A stretch of 49,119 bases of DNA from NCBI GenBank assembly GCA_002719395.1, contig PBHM01000015.1, positions 262,128 to 311,246 on the forward strand, in the 5' to 3' direction. Both the position numbers and the translations under genes were made by a program. The stretch comes from Methanobacteriota archaeon (lineage in GTDB: Archaea > Thermoplasmatota > Poseidoniia > Poseidoniales > Poseidoniaceae). Each line of letters begins with the position of its first letter. The first letter of the stretch is position 1. Under the pieces are notes generated by a model, which was not told the DNA's origin, ran no database searches, and was given only the letters and a program-made list of their open reading frames with translations. Positions 46,808 through 49,119 of the stretch are shown in pieces.

Positions 46808-47775
46808 CCGCCGATAAATGACATTTCGACTTTTGGTTTGCTTTCCTCTCCACGTTGTTCAGAGTATGCATCACTTCTTTTTGACCAAATGGTTTTGACT
46901 GCTTTACTAATTTCATTTTGATTTGCTCCCATGCGAAGAAGGGACTTCAAATCATTTCCTTTAGATGCAAATAGGCAAGTGTATAGATGTCCATCAGCGG
47001 AGAGTCTTGCCCTATTGCAGGTAGAACAAAATGGCTTTGAAACCGATTCAATGAATCCAATAATTTGACCATTGAGTTCGTATTTGGTTGCAACTTGACT
47101 TTGATCTTGGTTTTCTAATTTCTTCAAATTACCAAGTTTCTTTCTTATTTGTGAGCCAGTGACCACATCATGTAAATTCCATCCATTTGTTTCACCAACA
47201 TCCATGTATTCAATAAACCGAATTTCATCAACACGTCCCGAGAATAAATCAATGATATCTTTTGTCGCATGTTCATTTTTTCCTCTTTGAATCACTGTAT
47301 TCAACTTTAACTTGAATCCCATATCCAAGCATAATTCAATACCTGATAGTATCTTATTTATATCGATTTTACTATCGCTCATGTGCTGAAAGGTCGGTTG
47401 GTCTACTGCATCGAGGGAAATCGTAATGTTTCTTAATCCACTTTGCCACAAATCTTGTGCCTTTTCATTGAGCAATATTCCATTTGTCGTCATACAGACT
47501 TCAACCTTTGGTTGAAGAAATTCAATGAGCGTCTCGACATTCTTTCGGATGAGTGGCTCGCCGCCGGTAAGTCTTACTTTCTTGAGCCCGAGATCGAGTA
47601 AAGCATCCACAATCGTTGTTATTTCTTCATATGATAGAATTGCATCTCTTTGCAAAAACTGATACTTTGAATCGAAGTATTCCTTTGGCATACAATAACG
47701 GCAGCGGAGATTACAGCGGTCCGTCATTGAAATGCGGAGGTACTCAAGAGGTCTACCTCTCGTGTCCCTAATCAT
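46804..47775 (-). CDS. moaA: GTP 3',8-cyclase MoaA (molybdenum cofactor biosynthesis)
   Basis: The protein has 323 residues. The radical-SAM motif CNLRCRYC has C21, C25 and C28. A later CSTCNRARLSADG and YTCLF hold the second 4Fe-4S cluster. LTGGEPLIRK is the SAM-binding GGE. The protein ends in SFIGG, the conserved double-Gly tail needed for activity. It converts GTP to 3',8-cyclo-7,8-dihydro-GTP with MoaC next. No other molybdopterin gene lies in the window. Confidence 0.96.
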   Translation of the reverse strand: MIRDTRGRPLEYLRISMTDRCNLRCRYCMPKEYFDSKYQFLQRDAILSYEEITTIVDALLDLGLKKVRLTGGEPLIRKNVETLIEFLQPKVEVCMTTNGILLNEKAQDLWQSGLRNITISLDAVDQPTFQHMSDSKIDINKILSGIELCLDMGFKLKLNTVIQRGKNEHATKDIIDLFSGRVDEIRFIEYMDVGETNGWNLHDVVTGSQIRKKLGNLKKLENQDQSQVATKYELNGQIIGFIESVSKPFCSTCNRARLSADGHLYTCLFASKGNDLKSLLRMGANQNEISKAVKTIWSKRSDAYSEQRGEESKPKVEMSFIGG

Positions 47776-47813
47776 GAAGGTGCGACTTGATGCATCTTTT
47801 CATCCTTATCGAC

Positions 47814-47820
47814 TATATTA
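47814..47820 (+). promoter_or_regulatory. TATA-like box upstream of aroA
   Basis: TATATTA is centred about 30 bases before the ATG at 47847, placing transcription start just upstream of it. This supports a near-leaderless start there rather than the ATG at 47787. Confidence 0.45.
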
Positions 47821-47846
47821 TTCAAGGTCGACAAATTCCGAGGATT

Positions 47847-49007
47847 ATGTCAGGAGGCTTGATTCGGGTCGAGCCCTCTAAATTAAATGGAGAAATCAGA
47901 CTACCACCATCAAAAAGTCACGCACTTCGGTGGTTGATTCTCGCCTCAATGGATTTTGAATCCAGTACTGAAATACAAATGCACGAGATTGGTGAAGATG
48001 TACAAACAATGATTGATGGACTATCTAAACTTGGCATTTCAATCAAAAACTCAACAGTGATTGGAGGCCCTATTTATCCTCCAGATGATGTCATTGATGC
48101 AAGAAATAGTGGAACTGCTTTACGTTTTCTTATGGCACAGATTGCTTTTGCCGGCATTCATTGTCAGTTTGATGGTGATACCTCACTCAGAGCCAGGCCG
48201 CATGAAAAGTTCTTGACTTCGCTTGGGTCTCCAATCACAGGTCTCCCATTTCGAGTGTATCCTCTCAAAAATTATGAGAAAATAATCATCGATATTGGCG
48301 AAACTTCACAATTTATTTCCGCCGCCATGCTTGCAACTCCTCGATTAAATCAACCAATTGAAATAGAATCTATTTCCAAAGGAGTTTCAAACAAACATGC
48401 AGAACTCACGTGGACTTTGTGTAAAGAAACTGGGGCAAAAGTACCGGGCTTACCTTGGGATGTGCGCTGTCCTGAACGAGTTGAAATTCCTGCAGATGCT
48501 TCGATGGCTTCTTTTCCAAAAATACTTGACCTTTCAGTCAGTAATATGCCTGCTCCAATCGATTCAATAGGTCATGATATATCTGAAAATGAAAATGGCG
48601 TTTATGATTTGACCAATGCTAATGATCTCATTTCTCCTTTGTCTGCAAAACTGTGTTTGACTCAAGGCGGTCTAATTACGGGTGCATCACATGCTATGTT
48701 TAAAGAATCAAATCGCATCGAGAAAACAGTAGAATTGCTGCAAAATTTTTCTCTTGAATGTCAAATGACATCCGATGGTTTGAAGATGTCAGGAGGTCAA
48801 GTTCCGAAGAGACCAGAAAGCATTGTCGAAACTTATGGGGACCATCGTTTACAGATGACAGCCGTGGCTTTAGGTTGCCTTACTGGGGCTGTAATCAGAG
48901 GTGCAAACGCTCACAATATTGCTTGGCCTTCTTATCTCAAGGAACTGGAGAGTTGTGGGGCGAATATTATCCATGACGACCAAAATGGTGATCCAGTGAA
49001 TGGATAG
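47847..49007 (+). CDS. aroA: 5-enolpyruvylshikimate-3-phosphate synthase
   Basis: The protein has 386 residues from ATG 47847, shorter than the usual ~430. LPPSKSHALRWLIL is the N-terminal PEP/shikimate-phosphate site, RNSGTALRFL corresponds to the GNSGTxxR motif, KESNRIEKT to the KESDR motif and YGDHRLQMT to the GDHR motif. It joins shikimate-3-phosphate and PEP to form EPSP. Compaction between the two lobes explains the shorter length. The in-window partner is aroD at 17486. Its 3' end overlaps the convergent mutL by 41 bases. Confidence 0.94.
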   Translation: MSGGLIRVEPSKLNGEIRLPPSKSHALRWLILASMDFESSTEIQMHEIGEDVQTMIDGLSKLGISIKNSTVIGGPIYPPDDVIDARNSGTALRFLMAQIAFAGIHCQFDGDTSLRARPHEKFLTSLGSPITGLPFRVYPLKNYEKIIIDIGETSQFISAAMLATPRLNQPIEIESISKGVSNKHAELTWTLCKETGAKVPGLPWDVRCPERVEIPADASMASFPKILDLSVSNMPAPIDSIGHDISENENGVYDLTNANDLISPLSAKLCLTQGGLITGASHAMFKESNRIEKTVELLQNFSLECQMTSDGLKMSGGQVPKRPESIVETYGDHRLQMTAVALGCLTGAVIRGANAHNIAWPSYLKELESCGANIIHDDQNGDPVNG

Positions 49008-49119
49008 TCAACCGCATCGCAGTCGGTCGTCCATGAACACAGGCCCATGGGTTTGGAATACATCTCATATCCTCAAGGAGTCTCCTCATTTCAGCAATGG
49101 ATAACTTCTCATTTGCCTT
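48967..49119 (-). CDS. mutL: C-terminal end of MutL (DNA mismatch repair), partial
   Basis: Only the last 50 codons lie in the window; the rest is beyond the right edge. The frame reads SIAEMRRLLEDMRCIPNP, then ACVHGRPTAMRL and a final DHHFGRHG before TAA at 48967. The C-V/P-HGRP motif near the end is diagnostic for the MutL C-terminal endonuclease/dimerisation domain, where Cys and His bind the regulatory metal. MutL, usually with MutS, repairs mismatches. It is bacterial-type and rare in archaea. The last 41 bases overlap the end of aroA. Confidence 0.8.
   Translation of the reverse strand, partial: KANEKLSIAEMRRLLEDMRCIPNPWACVHGRPTAMRLTIHSLDHHFGRHG

Noticed and set aside
49047..49119. Plus-strand ATG with open frame to the right edge
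   Set aside because: The opposite strand encodes the diagnostic MutL C-terminus here, so this is a shadow.

Overview
The window reads as a compact, AT-rich genome segment from a planktonic euryarchaeon, most likely Marine Group II (Poseidoniales) or a close relative of Thermoplasmatota. This is inferred from gene content, not from a marker tree. Archaeal signatures are RPA with an RPA-associated partner, Hel308 next to a Cgi121-like KEOPS subunit, a GGPP synthase beside a geranylgeranyl reductase, an archaeal type IV pilin, and TATA-like boxes upstream of start codons. Beside these lie genes of bacterial character: gyrB-gyrA, a class II CCA-adding enzyme, the 3' end of mutL, and Tad-like pilus genes. 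No tRNA, rRNA, CRISPR array, insertion sequence or integrase was seen. No gene-free gap exceeds about 210 bases.

Layout. 1-7639 is mostly minus strand: a membrane protein with an 18-Asp tract that runs off the left edge, a class II CCA-adding enzyme, an M61 peptidase with a PDZ domain, a HEAT-like protein, an isoaspartyl methyltransferase-like protein and a small membrane protein. A plus-strand ParB-fold/SerK-like gene sits among them. 7672-17485 holds envelope and secreted proteins (DUF2085 membrane protein, carboxypeptidase-regulatory-domain protein, M28/glutaminyl-cyclase-like enzyme, a 1,492-residue metalloprotease/PKD surface protein and its neighbour) and a thymidylate kinase with an extra C-terminal half. 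17486-25794 has aroD, gyrB-gyrA, a DRE-TIM acyltransferase and an AstE/ASPA-type deacylase. 25869-29506 has a hotdog thioesterase, a SprT-like metalloprotein, a large membrane protein and a TerB-like membrane protein.

29601-41241 is a long plus-strand run: hel308, cgi121-like, tldD-tldE, rpa-rpap, then a Tad/Epd-like pilus cassette (a small protein resembling phage DNA-circularisation/baseplate domains, two half-size T2SF membrane proteins and a CpaF/TadA-type ATPase). 41238-44059 carries a SAP-domain protein and an unknown gene whose reading frame continues upstream across one in-frame TAG. 44125-49119 has the isoprenoid lipid pair, a type IV pilin, moaA, aroA and the 3' end of mutL.

How the genes fit together. 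There are three main themes: genome maintenance (gyrase, Hel308, RPA, SprT-like, MutL), archaeal membrane lipid and surface biology (GGPPS/GGR, pilin and pilus motor, large secreted proteins), and core biosynthesis (AroD/AroA of the shikimate pathway, MoaA, Tmk). The clearest structural oddity is that all nine convergent gene pairs have abutting or overlapping stop codons, so no conventional intergenic terminator fits between them. The most unusual gene association is the phage-tail-like small protein heading the pilus operon.
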